Positions 8,138 to 17,424 of a stretch of 64,000 nt of DNA are shown here, piece after piece. The notes beneath the pieces are model-generated. The model saw only the letters and a list, made by a program, of their open reading frames with translations. It searched no databases and was not told the origin of the DNA. A program made the position numbers and the translations under genes. Numbering within the stretch: the first letter of the stretch is position 1; each line of letters starts with the position of its first letter. Origin of the DNA: Candidatus Chlorohelix allophototropha (GTDB taxonomy: Bacteria > Chloroflexota > Chloroflexia > Chloroheliales > Chloroheliaceae); contig NZ_CP128400.1 of assembly GCF_030389965.1 (NCBI RefSeq), forward strand, positions 1,798,001 to 1,862,000. Direction: 5' to 3'.

Positions 8138-9433
8138 ATGAAAGATAGAGCGGCATCGCCCCGATTTCACTATGCTTGGGTCATAGCAATTATTACCTTC
8201 CTGACACTGCTCACAACTGCCGGTATTCGCTCAACTCCGGGGGTGCTGCTCGTTCCATTGGGCGAGGATTTTCATTGGGATAGGGCAACAGTTTCGCTGG
8301 CAATCGCCATTAACCTAGTTCTTTTTGGTTTGTTTGGGCCTTTCGCTGCCGCTTTGATGGATAGATTTGGCGTAAGACGGGTGATGTTGATTGCCTTTGG
8401 CACAATTGCCTGCGCTTTATTATTGACTACCGTTATGACCGAACCGTGGCAACTGTATATTTTATGGGGTATAATGGTCGGTATATCCACCGGAGCAACT
8501 GCTACAGTGTTGGCAGCCTTTGTAACTAACCGTTGGTTTGTGAAACAGCGCGGGTTGGTGCTAGGCATTATGACTGCCAGCAATGCTACCGGGCAACTGG
8601 TATTTCTACCGCTGCTGGCAACCCTGATTACCACGTTTGGCTGGAGGGCAGCATCTTGGACTACCCTAACCGCAATAATTATCTTATTTCCGATAGTCGC
8701 CATATTCATGCGCAATCGCCCTTCCGACAAAGGCTTAAAAGCTTACGGGGCTGAACCGGATGCAGTAGAACCAGAAAGAAGCACCGGAAACCCTTTTGCA
8801 AACGCTATAAACGGCTTGTTGCGGGGCTTGCGTTCGCGCGATTTCTGGCTTCTTTCCGGCAGTTTCTTTATCTGTGGCGCTACCACCAATGGGCTTATCG
8901 GCACACATCTGATTCCCGCCTCGATGGATCACGGCATCCCGGAAGTAACTGCTGCCAGTTTGCTTGCCCTTATCGGGGTCTTTGATATTATCGGAACCAC
9001 CGCCTCAGGCTGGCTCTCAGACCGGGTTGATAATCGCGTATTGTTGGCGTGGTACTACGGCTTGCGAGGTCTCTCGTTACTGTTCTTGCCCTATGCGTTA
9101 GGCACAGGCTTTCTTTCACTGGCAGTATTTATCGTATTTTATGGGCTGGATTGGGTCGCTACTGTACCACCCACCGTTCGCTTAACCGCCGATATTTTTG
9201 GCAAAGCCAGCGCCCCGGTGATTTTTGGCTGGATTTTCGCCGCTCATCAACTCGGCGCGGCTTTTGCTTCTTTTGGGGCAGGTGCGCTTTACACAATTTT
9301 GGGCGATTATCAGGTTAGTTTTTTGCTGGCAGGTCTTTTATCGCTGGTTGCCTCTGGTCTAGTAATCCGGATTGGGCACAAGTCAGGAAAAACCCCGACA
9401 ACCCTTTCAGAAGCATCGAATCAGGCGGCTTGA
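8138..9433 (+). CDS. MFS transporter
   Basis: Major facilitator of 431 residues with about twelve hydrophobic segments. The loop between helices 2 and 3 has the MFS signature form (DRFGVRRVML, residues 76-85), and the second half has a matching loop (SDRVDNRVLL). It resembles the oxalate/formate antiporter and monocarboxylate transporter branch, so a small organic anion is a reasonable guess, but the substrate is not determined. It likely forms an operon with the preceding CxC MarR gene. The CopC-CopD gene starts 6 bp after its stop, so all three may be cotranscribed. Confidence 0.85.
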   Translation: MKDRAASPRFHYAWVIAIITFLTLLTTAGIRSTPGVLLVPLGEDFHWDRATVSLAIAINLVLFGLFGPFAAALMDRFGVRRVMLIAFGTIACALLLTTVMTEPWQLYILWGIMVGISTGATATVLAAFVTNRWFVKQRGLVLGIMTASNATGQLVFLPLLATLITTFGWRAASWTTLTAIIILFPIVAIFMRNRPSDKGLKAYGAEPDAVEPERSTGNPFANAINGLLRGLRSRDFWLLSGSFFICGATTNGLIGTHLIPASMDHGIPEVTAASLLALIGVFDIIGTTASGWLSDRVDNRVLLAWYYGLRGLSLLFLPYALGTGFLSLAVFIVFYGLDWVATVPPTVRLTADIFGKASAPVIFGWIFAAHQLGAAFASFGAGALYTILGDYQVSFLLAGLLSLVASGLVIRIGHKSGKTPTTLSEASNQAA

Positions 9434-9439
9434 TTTAAA

Positions 9440-10699
9440 TTGCTTAAAGCCGGAAATGTACGCTTAAAATTCAGTATTGCCACTTTTATCGGGCTAGTAT
9501 TGCTATTTGGCATTTGCCGGGTAAATGTGGCAAACGCACATTCCGGCTTTCTTCGCTCTGACCCTGCCGATGGTTCAATTCTCGCCACTGCCCCTGCTAC
9601 GATTAACATCTGGTTCAGCGAACCGATTCGGCTGATTCGCCCCGGTGTGACCGTTTTCTCCCCCTCCGGTACTAAAATTGAAATAGCTGCGCCTGTAATC
9701 GAGGGGCAAAAAGTTACGATTCCTGTAAAGCTCGATCAAAATGGCACCTACCGGGTGGTTTGGCAAGTTATATCCGAAGATACGCATCCGGTGCGGGGCA
9801 GTTTCAGCTTTAGCGTGGGTAATCAAAGCTCAAGGCTAGCGGGAAGTTCGGCGGAATTTGGCGCGGTGTCATTGCTAGGCTTAGGCTTGCAAACCTTTTC
9901 ACGCTGGTTGCACTTTCTCGGCTATGCCCTCGGCTTTTTCCCGGTAGTTTTCGGACTTTTCGCGCTTAAAAACCGAACAGAACAAGCAGAAAAGATAATA
10001 TGGCGACTTGTAAATTCAGGAATATTATTGCTGATAGTGGCAGAACCGCTGGCGTTATTAGGTCAGAGCGCCAGCCTCGATGAATCTCAGCTTTTCGACA
10101 GTACAACCATTGGCGATATCTTAGCCTCAAATTTTGGGCGTGTCTTGGGGCAAAGATTGGGGGCTGCCCTACTGCTATGGGTACTGGTTAGCGTGGCGAG
10201 ACAAGGAAATAGGGCAGCGAGCAGCGCGATTATCCTAACCGGAATTGTATTAGCGGTGGCAAATGGACAAGCCAGCCATGCAATTAATTTCGGGGTAGCC
10301 GGACTGGCTATCAATACATTCCATCTTTTAGCGATGGGCGTATGGGTAGGCGGACTTTTTACGCTGATTGCTCTTTGGCGATTGCCGGAGATAGCCTCGC
10401 AACGCCAGTATATAATCAAGCGTTTTGGAAGGTTAGCCGCCCTTGCTTTGCTGGTTTTGGTGACAACCGGAATTGCCAGCAGTATTCTCCAAACATATCG
10501 GCTTGAAAATCTGCTTGAGACAAACTACGGCAAGACCTTGATTTTAAAGCTGCTTGTTTTTGTTGTGGCGGTTCTCATCGCCTTTGCAGGAATACGCGCC
10601 AACCTGTCATTGCGCTGGCGTTGGTGGTTGGTGGAAGGGCTAACCCTCGCTTCTATTTTGTTTATAGTGGGCTTGCTGGTATCGCTTCCGGTCGGTTAA
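9440..10699 (+). CDS. CopC-CopD fusion, copper resistance/uptake protein
   Basis: A signal peptide (about 1-33, ending VNVANA) exposes mature N-terminal His34, the Cu-binding residue of CopC. The CopC beta-sandwich follows: SDPADGS, then WQVISEDTHPVRGSFSF with a second candidate His ligand. A CopD membrane domain of about eight helices (from about residue 150) carries the conserved RWLHFLGYALG and FHLLAMGVWVGGLF histidine motifs. The fusion resembles Bacillus YcnJ, linked to copper acquisition or tolerance. The best start is TTG at 9440, six bases after the MFS stop, with AGGCGG upstream; no in-frame ATG precedes the signal peptide. The final hydrophobic segment ends abruptly, and no cytoplasmic tail follows. 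Confidence 0.88.
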   Translation: MLKAGNVRLKFSIATFIGLVLLFGICRVNVANAHSGFLRSDPADGSILATAPATINIWFSEPIRLIRPGVTVFSPSGTKIEIAAPVIEGQKVTIPVKLDQNGTYRVVWQVISEDTHPVRGSFSFSVGNQSSRLAGSSAEFGAVSLLGLGLQTFSRWLHFLGYALGFFPVVFGLFALKNRTEQAEKIIWRLVNSGILLLIVAEPLALLGQSASLDESQLFDSTTIGDILASNFGRVLGQRLGAALLLWVLVSVARQGNRAASSAIILTGIVLAVANGQASHAINFGVAGLAINTFHLLAMGVWVGGLFTLIALWRLPEIASQRQYIIKRFGRLAALALLVLVTTGIASSILQTYRLENLLETNYGKTLILKLLVFVVAVLIAFAGIRANLSLRWRWWLVEGLTLASILFIVGLLVSLPVG

Positions 10700-10815
10700 T
10701 CAACAGGACTTTAGCTAGGAAAAGTAATTACTCAGGCGGGGCGATAAGGGGCAGAGCAATTATGCACAATACCTGAATGCTTTCCGGGTTTATGCTACAA
10801 TAAACCAAAAATAAG

Positions 10816-10958
10816 GTAACAACTCAGCCTAGGTATAAAACCAACGAAAAGGGGTGTAACCCTACGGGTCACAGGCACGGGAAACTCCCCGCCGGGGGCA
10901 TAGGGGTGTACCCTATACTTTTTCCCTCTTTATTCCCCCTTGAGGGGGTTAGGGTTAC
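10816..10958 (+). mobile_element. MITE copy B (143 bp) with perfect 8-bp target duplication
   Basis: The left end is GTAACAACTCA (10816-10826); the right end is diverged (TTAGGGTTAC, ending at 10958). The element is flanked by the exact direct repeat AAAATAAG at 10808-10815 and 10959-10966. The interior shares the G-rich CCCCCTTGAGGGGG hairpin, but its middle carries the variant block also found in copy E (GGGTGTAACCCTACGGGT, and ACGGGAAACTCCCCGCCGG). It lies between the copCD-like gene and the TrmB-like regulator. Confidence 0.85.
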
Positions 10959-10982
10959 AAAATAAGAGGAGTAAGATGCACC

Positions 10983-11786
10983 TTGGATGAAGAACAGATT
11001 AGCCAGCTTGAAGAACTGGATTTAACCCGAAATGAAGCTAAAATATATCTGGCTATGCTAGGCAGACCGAACTTTAAGGCAGCAGAACTGGCAAACGCCG
11101 CCGGAGTACCTCGCCCAAAAGTGTATGAAGCCCTGAATAACCTGTTGAATAAAGGCTTATGCTATGCTGTACCGGGAAATGTTGCTCAGTTCAGTGCGGT
11201 AGATCCAAAACAAGCTCTTTTGGATTTACAACGAAGGCATGAGCAGGAAATGAATGCGGTAATAACGCATCGCCGCCAATTAATGGAAGATTTGGTGGAA
11301 CAGATATTACCGCTATACAGCGCGGGTCAGACTGAAACAGGCTCATTACGTTATATAGATGTACTCTACGAACGAAGCCGTATTACGCAGGTAGCCAACG
11401 ACCTACTAGCAACCGCAAAGGATTTTATCTATATCCTTGAGAAAGAACCCTACGCGCAGGATCCTAGATTGTTGAATACTTATGAGTTGGCGGCTCTAAA
11501 ACGCAAAGTGCAATTGCGCTGCCTTTTCCAAGAAGGCACGGTTGGAATTGAAGAACGTATCGAATCCTTGTACAAAAGCGGCGCAGAATTGCGTATCAGC
11601 CAAGAATTGCCCATGAAATTAATTGTAGTGGATGATCGGGCGGCAATTTGCGCCCTCCGTGACCCCATAACCGGGCAGCAGAGCCTTACCAGTTTGCGGA
11701 TAGAACATCCTGATTTCGCGAGGGCGATGCGGCTATTATTCGAATCCTTCTGGCTAAGCCCTCAGAGTAAAGCTCTGTCACTTTAA
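10983..11786 (+). CDS. TrmB-like transcriptional regulator
   Basis: 267 residues with an N-terminal TrmB-type winged helix: LDLTRNEAKIYLAML, AAELANAAGVPRPKVYEALNNLLNKG. A helical linker and a C-terminal sensor domain of the phospholipase D-like fold follow, as in TrmB sugar-responsive regulators of archaea and some bacteria. The start is taken as TTG at 10983, with AGGAG about eleven bases upstream; the next in-frame ATG would cut into the DNA-binding domain. An out-of-frame ATG at 10976 closes after four codons. The SGNH hydrolase gene starts 3 bp after its stop. Confidence 0.82.
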   Translation: MDEEQISQLEELDLTRNEAKIYLAMLGRPNFKAAELANAAGVPRPKVYEALNNLLNKGLCYAVPGNVAQFSAVDPKQALLDLQRRHEQEMNAVITHRRQLMEDLVEQILPLYSAGQTETGSLRYIDVLYERSRITQVANDLLATAKDFIYILEKEPYAQDPRLLNTYELAALKRKVQLRCLFQEGTVGIEERIESLYKSGAELRISQELPMKLIVVDDRAAICALRDPITGQQSLTSLRIEHPDFARAMRLLFESFWLSPQSKALSL

Positions 11787-11789
11787 AGT

Positions 11790-13037
11790 ATGAAAAAGCT
11801 TTCGGCACACTCCATCATTGTAACGTTAATTGCGCTGGCTTTGCTTATTGTAACGCTGGCGCTATTCTTTACGCTAAAGAATTTTGTTGATGAAGTCCAA
11901 AGTAATACCGAGTTCGTACAGCCTGTTGCCACAATACCCGCGCCCACTCCCACGCTTTCCCCAACGCCTCGCGTAACAATTGGACACAATGATTCGGCTG
12001 CACCCATCGGGATAGGTGATTTATATCTGGCGTTAGGTGACTCTGTTGGGTATGGGTTGGGCGCACCTACTCCATACGATATGGGTTTTGCAGGGCTGTT
12101 TTATAATAATTACCTGAAGCGGGTTCGTCCCGCAATGACTCCATACAAAAACCTAGCCATACCGGGCGAAAGTAGCAGCAGCTTTTTTGAAGCTAAACCC
12201 GGCAACAAAAGCCAGTTGCAACTTGCCCTCGATGAGATTGATAAAGCCAAAATAGCAGGCAAAACGGTTAGCCCGATTACCCTCACGCTTGGCGGAAACG
12301 ATATGCTGGACAATCGCAATAAGAGCGAGCAGCTACGCAATAGCGCCTTGCAGCAATTTGAAACAAATTTCAGCCGAGCGTTGGACGAGCTTAAAGCCCA
12401 TACCGGAAACCGTTCCGATATAATTGTAACTACCTACTATAACCCCTATATCTATCAAACCGGTGGAGGTAGCGAGGATGAGCAGAACAACTGGGTTAAA
12501 CGGTTTGATGAGAGCATAAAACGGATTGCCTTAGATAAAGGGGTGCGCGTTGCCGATTTTTTTGCCCCCTTTTTTCAGCATGAGGGTGATTATACATGGA
12601 TAAAATTCGGTGACGTGCATCCAAACGCAAGCGGCTACAATGTGTTGGCACGCGCTTTATGGCAAGCAAGCGGCTATGACCGGGAAGGGTCGTCACTTAG
12701 CTTGAGTTATCAGGGCATACCAGATAACAGGAAGCTTCAAAGCGGTGAGCGTATTACCTTCAAGTTGGTCGCCGCCGATAATATTGTCAGCAGCAAGCAA
12801 GCAGAAACGCCCGGCGCGGGTAGTATTGCAGGAGTGTTCTATACTATGGATGGGTTAAATCAAACCCCTCTTGCCGCAGTCCCGGCTTTATATCTGGCAA
12901 AAAAAGCCGAAGCTGAATTTACCTGCATTGTTGATACTACAGGTCTGGTAGCTGGTAAGCATATTCTAAACTTTGTCGCGCAGGATATGGCGGGGAATAC
13001 CAGCAAGTTAGAGATAGATTTTGAGGTGTCAGGTTGA
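11790..13037 (+). CDS. Membrane-anchored SGNH/GDSL hydrolase
   Basis: Extracytoplasmic esterase or lipase-like enzyme of 415 residues. An N-terminal membrane anchor (about 8-29) is followed by a proline/threonine-rich stalk (48-62). The SGNH blocks are clear: block I ALGDSVGYG with nucleophile Ser85, block III GGND (Asn170), and block V GDVHPNASGY with Asp275 and His277. The last 110 or so residues form a beta-rich domain of immunoglobulin-like appearance that could bind a surface polymer. The substrate is unknown. The gene sits between a TrmB-like regulator and larB, overlapping larB by 4 bp. Confidence 0.85.
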   Translation: MKKLSAHSIIVTLIALALLIVTLALFFTLKNFVDEVQSNTEFVQPVATIPAPTPTLSPTPRVTIGHNDSAAPIGIGDLYLALGDSVGYGLGAPTPYDMGFAGLFYNNYLKRVRPAMTPYKNLAIPGESSSSFFEAKPGNKSQLQLALDEIDKAKIAGKTVSPITLTLGGNDMLDNRNKSEQLRNSALQQFETNFSRALDELKAHTGNRSDIIVTTYYNPYIYQTGGGSEDEQNNWVKRFDESIKRIALDKGVRVADFFAPFFQHEGDYTWIKFGDVHPNASGYNVLARALWQASGYDREGSSLSLSYQGIPDNRKLQSGERITFKLVAADNIVSSKQAETPGAGSIAGVFYTMDGLNQTPLAAVPALYLAKKAEAEFTCIVDTTGLVAGKHILNFVAQDMAGNTSKLEIDFEVSG

Positions 13038-13828
13038 GTAATATTTTTGAAGAATTGGCTAATTCGCTCATGGGTGTTGACCCTGAGATGAATCAAGAAC
13101 CGATTTTCGAAAAACAATCCAGTCTTGATTACAACAGGGAAGACCGTAAGGGCGTACCCGAAATAATATATGCCGAACGCAAACGGGATAATGATACTAT
13201 TGCAATTGCCCGGAATTTTCTGGTAAAAGGAAAAGGGCGAGCAATTATAAGTCGGGCAAAGCCGGAATTGCGGGCAAGGCTAGTACAAGAACTGGCAACA
13301 ATAGAATTTGAGGGTCAAACTATAGCTGTAGGCGTGGAAGAATTTGACGCTAGTAACATGTTGGTGTTGAAACGTGCTGATTTTAGCCAACCTGTCACCG
13401 GAGGGCAAGTAGGAATTATAACTGCCGGAAATAGCGACATCCCGGTGGCAGAAGAAGCCGGGGTAGTAGCGCGTGAAATGGGCTGCAATGTTACCTCAAT
13501 CTATGATGTTGGGGTAGCAGGCTTGCATCGTCTTTTCAGACCGCTCCAATCAATGTTGCAGATTGATGTGGATGTAATTATCGTAGCAGCCGGAATGGAT
13601 GGGGCATTACCCTCAGTAATTGCCGGTCTGGTAAATGTTCCGGTTATCGGACTTCCGGTATCGGTCGGTTATGGTTTAGGTGGAAAAGGGGTCGCAGCGC
13701 TATTAACCATGCTGCAAACCTGCGCACCGGGATTGACGGTAGTGAATATTGATAACGGAGTGGGAGCAGGCGCTACCGCCGCGCTAATCGCCAACAGAAT
13801 GGCGGCTATACGCAAGCAAAACTCATAA
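13034..13828 (+). CDS. larB: Nickel-pincer cofactor biosynthesis protein LarB
   Basis: LarB carboxylates and hydrolyses nicotinic acid adenine dinucleotide in the first step of nickel-pincer nucleotide synthesis, the cofactor of lactate racemase and related enzymes. The C-terminal AIR-carboxylase-like domain is well conserved: GNSDIPVAEEA, YDVGVAGLHRL, AAGMDGALPSV and GLPVSVGYG. The TTG start overlaps the previous stop (TTGA); an ATG at 13070 is an alternative that loses twelve residues. No larA, larC or larE lies in the window, so the rest of the pathway must be elsewhere if it is active. Confidence 0.9.
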   Translation: MSNIFEELANSLMGVDPEMNQEPIFEKQSSLDYNREDRKGVPEIIYAERKRDNDTIAIARNFLVKGKGRAIISRAKPELRARLVQELATIEFEGQTIAVGVEEFDASNMLVLKRADFSQPVTGGQVGIITAGNSDIPVAEEAGVVAREMGCNVTSIYDVGVAGLHRLFRPLQSMLQIDVDVIIVAAGMDGALPSVIAGLVNVPVIGLPVSVGYGLGGKGVAALLTMLQTCAPGLTVVNIDNGVGAGATAALIANRMAAIRKQNS

Positions 13829-13835
13829 ATTAAAA

Positions 13836-13990
13836 GTAACAATTCAGGCAGATAGAAAATAGACCTATGTAACTAAAGGAAACCGAGCGGGGTTCTCAGG
13901 GGTGCAACCCCTGTGCGGGGTCGCAAGGGGTGTCCCCTTGAACTCCTCTCTCCTATTTCCCCCTTGAGAGGGTAGGGGGTGAATTGTTAC
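13836..13990 (+). mobile_element. MITE copy C (155 bp)
   Basis: Perfectly complementary termini GTAACAATTCA (13836-13846) and TGAATTGTTAC (13980-13990). The second-base substitution relative to other copies is mirrored at both ends. Flanks AATTAAAA (13828-13835) and AAATAAAA (13991-13998) match at 7 of 8 positions, consistent with a decayed target duplication. The left flank begins on the last base of the larB stop codon. The remainder of the gap to 14138 is A+T-rich and holds no other gene. Confidence 0.85.
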
Positions 13991-14137
13991 AAATAAAAAT
14001 CAATAGGAGATTATTGTACAAAATGCTTATGGTTCTTTGCTGTAAAAGGAATTATAATCATCTTAGATACTAAATATACGCGAAATAGTTTATTTGACCT
14101 TAATAATTTATATGTTTAACTATATAGGTCGATTGAT

Positions 14138-15112
14138 ATGGCTGAAGCCCCTAATCCTGAACCTTCTGTCTTAATTGTAGATGATGATTTGGGTGTTCGC
14201 AATGTTATCGCGCGGATGCTCACTATTAATCATTTTCGAATCACAGATGCGGATAATGCTGAAAAGGCGCTTGAACTTGTAAAAAGTAATCCTTTTGACC
14301 TTATAATTTGTGATATCCATATGCCGGGTATGAGTGGGCTTGAATTTCTGGAAGAACTTAAAAAAATAGACCCCGGAATTGCCAGCATAATTATAACCAG
14401 CAATGACAATGTAGACGTTGCGGTAAAAGCATTGAAAGCGGGCGCGTTAGGTTTTATACCCAAGCCCTTTTCTGGTCCCGAATTGATTGAAACAATTAAA
14501 TCCGCCCTTTCAAGCGCACAGCTTATGCGTGAAACCATGAGCCTGAAAGTATTTTTCCCGCTGTTAGAAAACGCCAGTATTGCGCTATTAAACGCCCTAG
14601 AAGCAAAAGACCACGATAGTCAGGGGCATAGCCAAAGAGTAGCTAATTATTCCCGAATTGTGGCTGAAACTCCCTCATTAGAACTTACTAAAGAACAGAT
14701 ACGAAATATTTATCTGGGAGGTCTTTTCCACGATATTGGAAAAATAGGAGTGCCGGATAAAATCCTCAAAAAAGCTGGTAATTTAACTTCCGAAGAATAT
14801 ACCGAGATGAGCCATCATCCCGAAATCGGGGCAAGAATTTTAGGGCGGGTGGAAGGGCTAGAGGATTCATCGCTAATTATTTTGCAACACCATGAAAGAT
14901 TAGATGGCAGCGGTTACCCTTACGGCTTGAAGGGTGACCAAATTACTCTGGGAGCGCGAATCGTCGGTATTGCGGATGCCTTTGACGATATGACCTCAAA
15001 AAGAGTTTATGCCGATGGTTTGCCCAAAGAAGACGCTATTGAAATTCTAATTAGCGGTAAAGGACGGCTTTTTGACCCCGTTTTAGTAGATATTTTCCTC
15101 GCCCTTATTTGA
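14138..15112 (+). CDS. Response regulator with HD-GYP domain
   Basis: Probable cyclic-di-GMP phosphodiesterase of the RpfG type, 324 residues. The receiver domain has Asp15-Asp17 and phosphoacceptor Asp59 (ICDIHMPG), then Lys109. The HD-GYP domain has the metal-binding HD pair His198-Asp199 (FHDIGKIG), MSHHPEIG, and HHERLDGSGYP with GYP at 259-261, so all signature residues for catalysis are present. It is monocistronic, with a MITE upstream and a convergent MMPL gene downstream. No cognate kinase is adjacent. Confidence 0.92.
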   Translation: MAEAPNPEPSVLIVDDDLGVRNVIARMLTINHFRITDADNAEKALELVKSNPFDLIICDIHMPGMSGLEFLEELKKIDPGIASIIITSNDNVDVAVKALKAGALGFIPKPFSGPELIETIKSALSSAQLMRETMSLKVFFPLLENASIALLNALEAKDHDSQGHSQRVANYSRIVAETPSLELTKEQIRNIYLGGLFHDIGKIGVPDKILKKAGNLTSEEYTEMSHHPEIGARILGRVEGLEDSSLIILQHHERLDGSGYPYGLKGDQITLGARIVGIADAFDDMTSKRVYADGLPKEDAIEILISGKGRLFDPVLVDIFLALI

Positions 15113-15115
15113 TTC

Positions 15116-15142
15116 AAAAAGGAGCGGGTTTTATGCCGCTCC
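15116..15142 (-). terminator. Rho-independent terminator of the MMPL gene
   Basis: Read on the minus strand, a GGAGCGG / CCGCTCC stem of 7 bp with an 8-base loop is followed by TTTTT. It begins 8 bases after the MMPL stop. On the plus strand no T-run follows, so it serves mainly the minus-strand gene. Confidence 0.8.
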
Positions 15143-15150
15143 TCCTCACT

Positions 15151-17424
15151 TTAATGCTTGATATTTACATCCGGCAAAAGTCGCTTCAACGCTTTCGGAA
15201 TCCACCAGTTCCAGTCGCCAATCAATTTCATTGTGGCAGGCACAAGTAACGCGCGTATGATAGTGGCATCAATAAATACCGCCAGCGCCATTCCTATCCC
15301 GATAGCTTTAATGATAATAATATCGGCAGTGGCAAAGGCGGCGGATACAACAATCATAATTAAAGCCGCGCTGGTTATGATACCGCCGGTACGCTCAAGC
15401 CCCAAAGCCACGCTTTTGGTATTATTCTTGGTCTCATCGTAAACCTCTTTGATACGAGTAAGCAAGAAAACCTCGTAATCCATCGAAAGACCCGAAAGAA
15501 TACCGAACATCATAATCGGTAACATAGATTCTACATAGCCCGTTGGCTTGAAATCCAATAAGGTAGAGAGGTTTCCATCCTGTAACAACCAAACCAACGC
15601 CCCATAACTGGCGGACAAGCTAAGCGCGGTCATTACTACTGCTTTTAACGGTAATAACACAGACTTAAACATTATCAGCAAGGTTATGTAAGTGATAATC
15701 ACTACCAGCAATATGGCAATCGGGAAATCGCTGTACATTTTATCCACGAAATCCATTAATGCCGGTTGCTCACCTGAAATCAGCACATTAAAGTTAGCGG
15801 GTTTATTACCTCGCAAGCTATTAATATATTGGCGGGCATCTGCGCTGGCATATTCAATCCCGGTATCGAGCTTGATAACCGCCTTTTGATTATCAATTAA
15901 GCTCTTTAATACTGGGGTTAATTGAGCTACCTGCGCCGGTAATTTAGAAGGGTCATTACCGTATATGCCAAGCAGTGTTACATACTGTTCCTGAGTCAAG
16001 GGTGTCGGGAGCGGCAGGTTAACCGCGCTGCGGATACCTTTAACTTGCTTATCCTTAATCAATTGATTTGTATAATTTACCAAGGCAGTGACATTCTCAG
16101 GGTCGGTCATTTTGCCATTCTTGGCTTCAACCAGCAAATAAACATCACTGCTTTTAGCTGAACCGGGGAAATTCTGACCGATAATTTCAAAAGCAACCCT
16201 AGCAGGGTTATCTTTTGGCAATATATCTGCCTGTGGTTCACCAAAACGCACTCTCCAGAAGGGCGAACCTACTAATACCAAAATCGCCAGCACCACCACA
16301 ATAATCTTTATAGGGTGGCGCATTACAAATTCCGCCAGTTTGTGCCAGAAGCTATTACCTGTTCCCATTTCCTGTAGCTTATCTTTTGTTCTTTTCAGAA
16401 ACGGGACTTTCAAGCTATCAATACGGTGTCCTAATATTGAAAGAATAGCCGGAAGCATTGAGAGGCTTGCCAGCACGCTCATAAGCACCACCAACACCCC
16501 GCCAATGCCCATCGAACGCAAAGCCATAAACTGGAACAAAAGTAGCGAGGACATACCTATCAGAACGGTCAACCCGCTAAAGAAAGTGGCACGTCCGGCT
16601 GAACCCACTGTAGCAGCAATGGCAGATTCTACATCGCCATCCCGCTTGTGCAATTCCTCTCGAAAACGATTTACAATAAATAGTGAATAGTCTATCCCTA
16701 TACCGAGACCTAGCACAGTTGCAATATTCAGTACAAATATGGAAAGATCGACTGTCTGACCAAGAAAATAAATCATTGCAAGGGTGGTTGCCACGCTACA
16801 CATTGCTACGATTATAGGCATTGCTGCTGCCACCAATGTCCGAAACACTATTACCAGAATTATTAAAGCCAAGGGCAAGGTTATTTTTTCGGCTTGTTCA
16901 AGGTCGGTTTGGCTTACTTCGTTCACCTGCTTATAAATAACCGGCAACCCGGTTAAGCGCATATCGAGGTTACCCGGTTTAAGCGTTTTCTCAAAGCTTG
17001 CCAAGTTTTGCTCGGTCGCATCCACATCGGTGACAAAACCAAACAGCGCATAGGTGTATTTTCCGTCCCCCGAAATAAAGCTTTTATCTCCGGTTGAGCC
17101 GTAGGTTAAAACCGCTTTTATATCCTTAAATTCTTTCGCGCCTGCTACCGCTGCGTCAACCTGCGCCATGTAGGTAGGGTCATCGGCACGAGTGCCAGAA
17201 GGAGGCGTAAAGAGCGCCATAATCGTAGCTCTGTAACCCCCGAACCGTTCGGTTATATCATTGATGGCTTTAATACTTTCGGCTTCCGGCAAGTTAAAAC
17301 CGCCGCTCTTAAGCACACCATTAGCCTGTGGCGCAAAAACGCCCGCCATTACGATGATACACAGCCAGGCAGCTACTATCCACCACCTTGCTCGGTAAGA
17401 AAATACACCAAGCTTATAAAACAT
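15151..17424 (-). CDS. MMPL-family RND transporter
   Basis: Inner-membrane exporter of the RND/MMPL superfamily with about twelve helices in two MMPL repeats, each with a large extracytoplasmic loop. Motifs include GLGIGIDYSLFIVNRF in the first half and GLSMDYEVFLLTRI in the second. The second supplies the acidic residue typical of proton-coupled MMPL proteins. An ATG at 17466 is in frame, but GGAGG lies six bases before the ATG at 17424, and the N terminus from there (MFYKLGVFSYRARWW) fits the family, so I place the start at 17424. Relatives export lipids, but the cargo here is unknown. Confidence 0.88.
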   Translation of the reverse strand: MFYKLGVFSYRARWWIVAAWLCIIVMAGVFAPQANGVLKSGGFNLPEAESIKAINDITERFGGYRATIMALFTPPSGTRADDPTYMAQVDAAVAGAKEFKDIKAVLTYGSTGDKSFISGDGKYTYALFGFVTDVDATEQNLASFEKTLKPGNLDMRLTGLPVIYKQVNEVSQTDLEQAEKITLPLALIILVIVFRTLVAAAMPIIVAMCSVATTLAMIYFLGQTVDLSIFVLNIATVLGLGIGIDYSLFIVNRFREELHKRDGDVESAIAATVGSAGRATFFSGLTVLIGMSSLLLFQFMALRSMGIGGVLVVLMSVLASLSMLPAILSILGHRIDSLKVPFLKRTKDKLQEMGTGNSFWHKLAEFVMRHPIKIIVVVLAILVLVGSPFWRVRFGEPQADILPKDNPARVAFEIIGQNFPGSAKSSDVYLLVEAKNGKMTDPENVTALVNYTNQLIKDKQVKGIRSAVNLPLPTPLTQEQYVTLLGIYGNDPSKLPAQVAQLTPVLKSLIDNQKAVIKLDTGIEYASADARQYINSLRGNKPANFNVLISGEQPALMDFVDKMYSDFPIAILLVVIITYITLLIMFKSVLLPLKAVVMTALSLSASYGALVWLLQDGNLSTLLDFKPTGYVESMLPIMMFGILSGLSMDYEVFLLTRIKEVYDETKNNTKSVALGLERTGGIITSAALIMIVVSAAFATADIIIIKAIGIGMALAVFIDATIIRALLVPATMKLIGDWNWWIPKALKRLLPDVNIKH

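Noticed and set aside
10724-10782. A seventh MITE copy beginning GTAATTACTCAGG
   Set aside because: Only one end resembles the family and there is no G-rich interior or second end, so it is at most a remnant.
13900-13970. Tandem G-rich repeats as rho-independent terminators
   Set aside because: The hairpins lack T-runs and recur with terminal inverted repeats and target duplications, so they are parts of mobile elements; any terminating effect is secondary.
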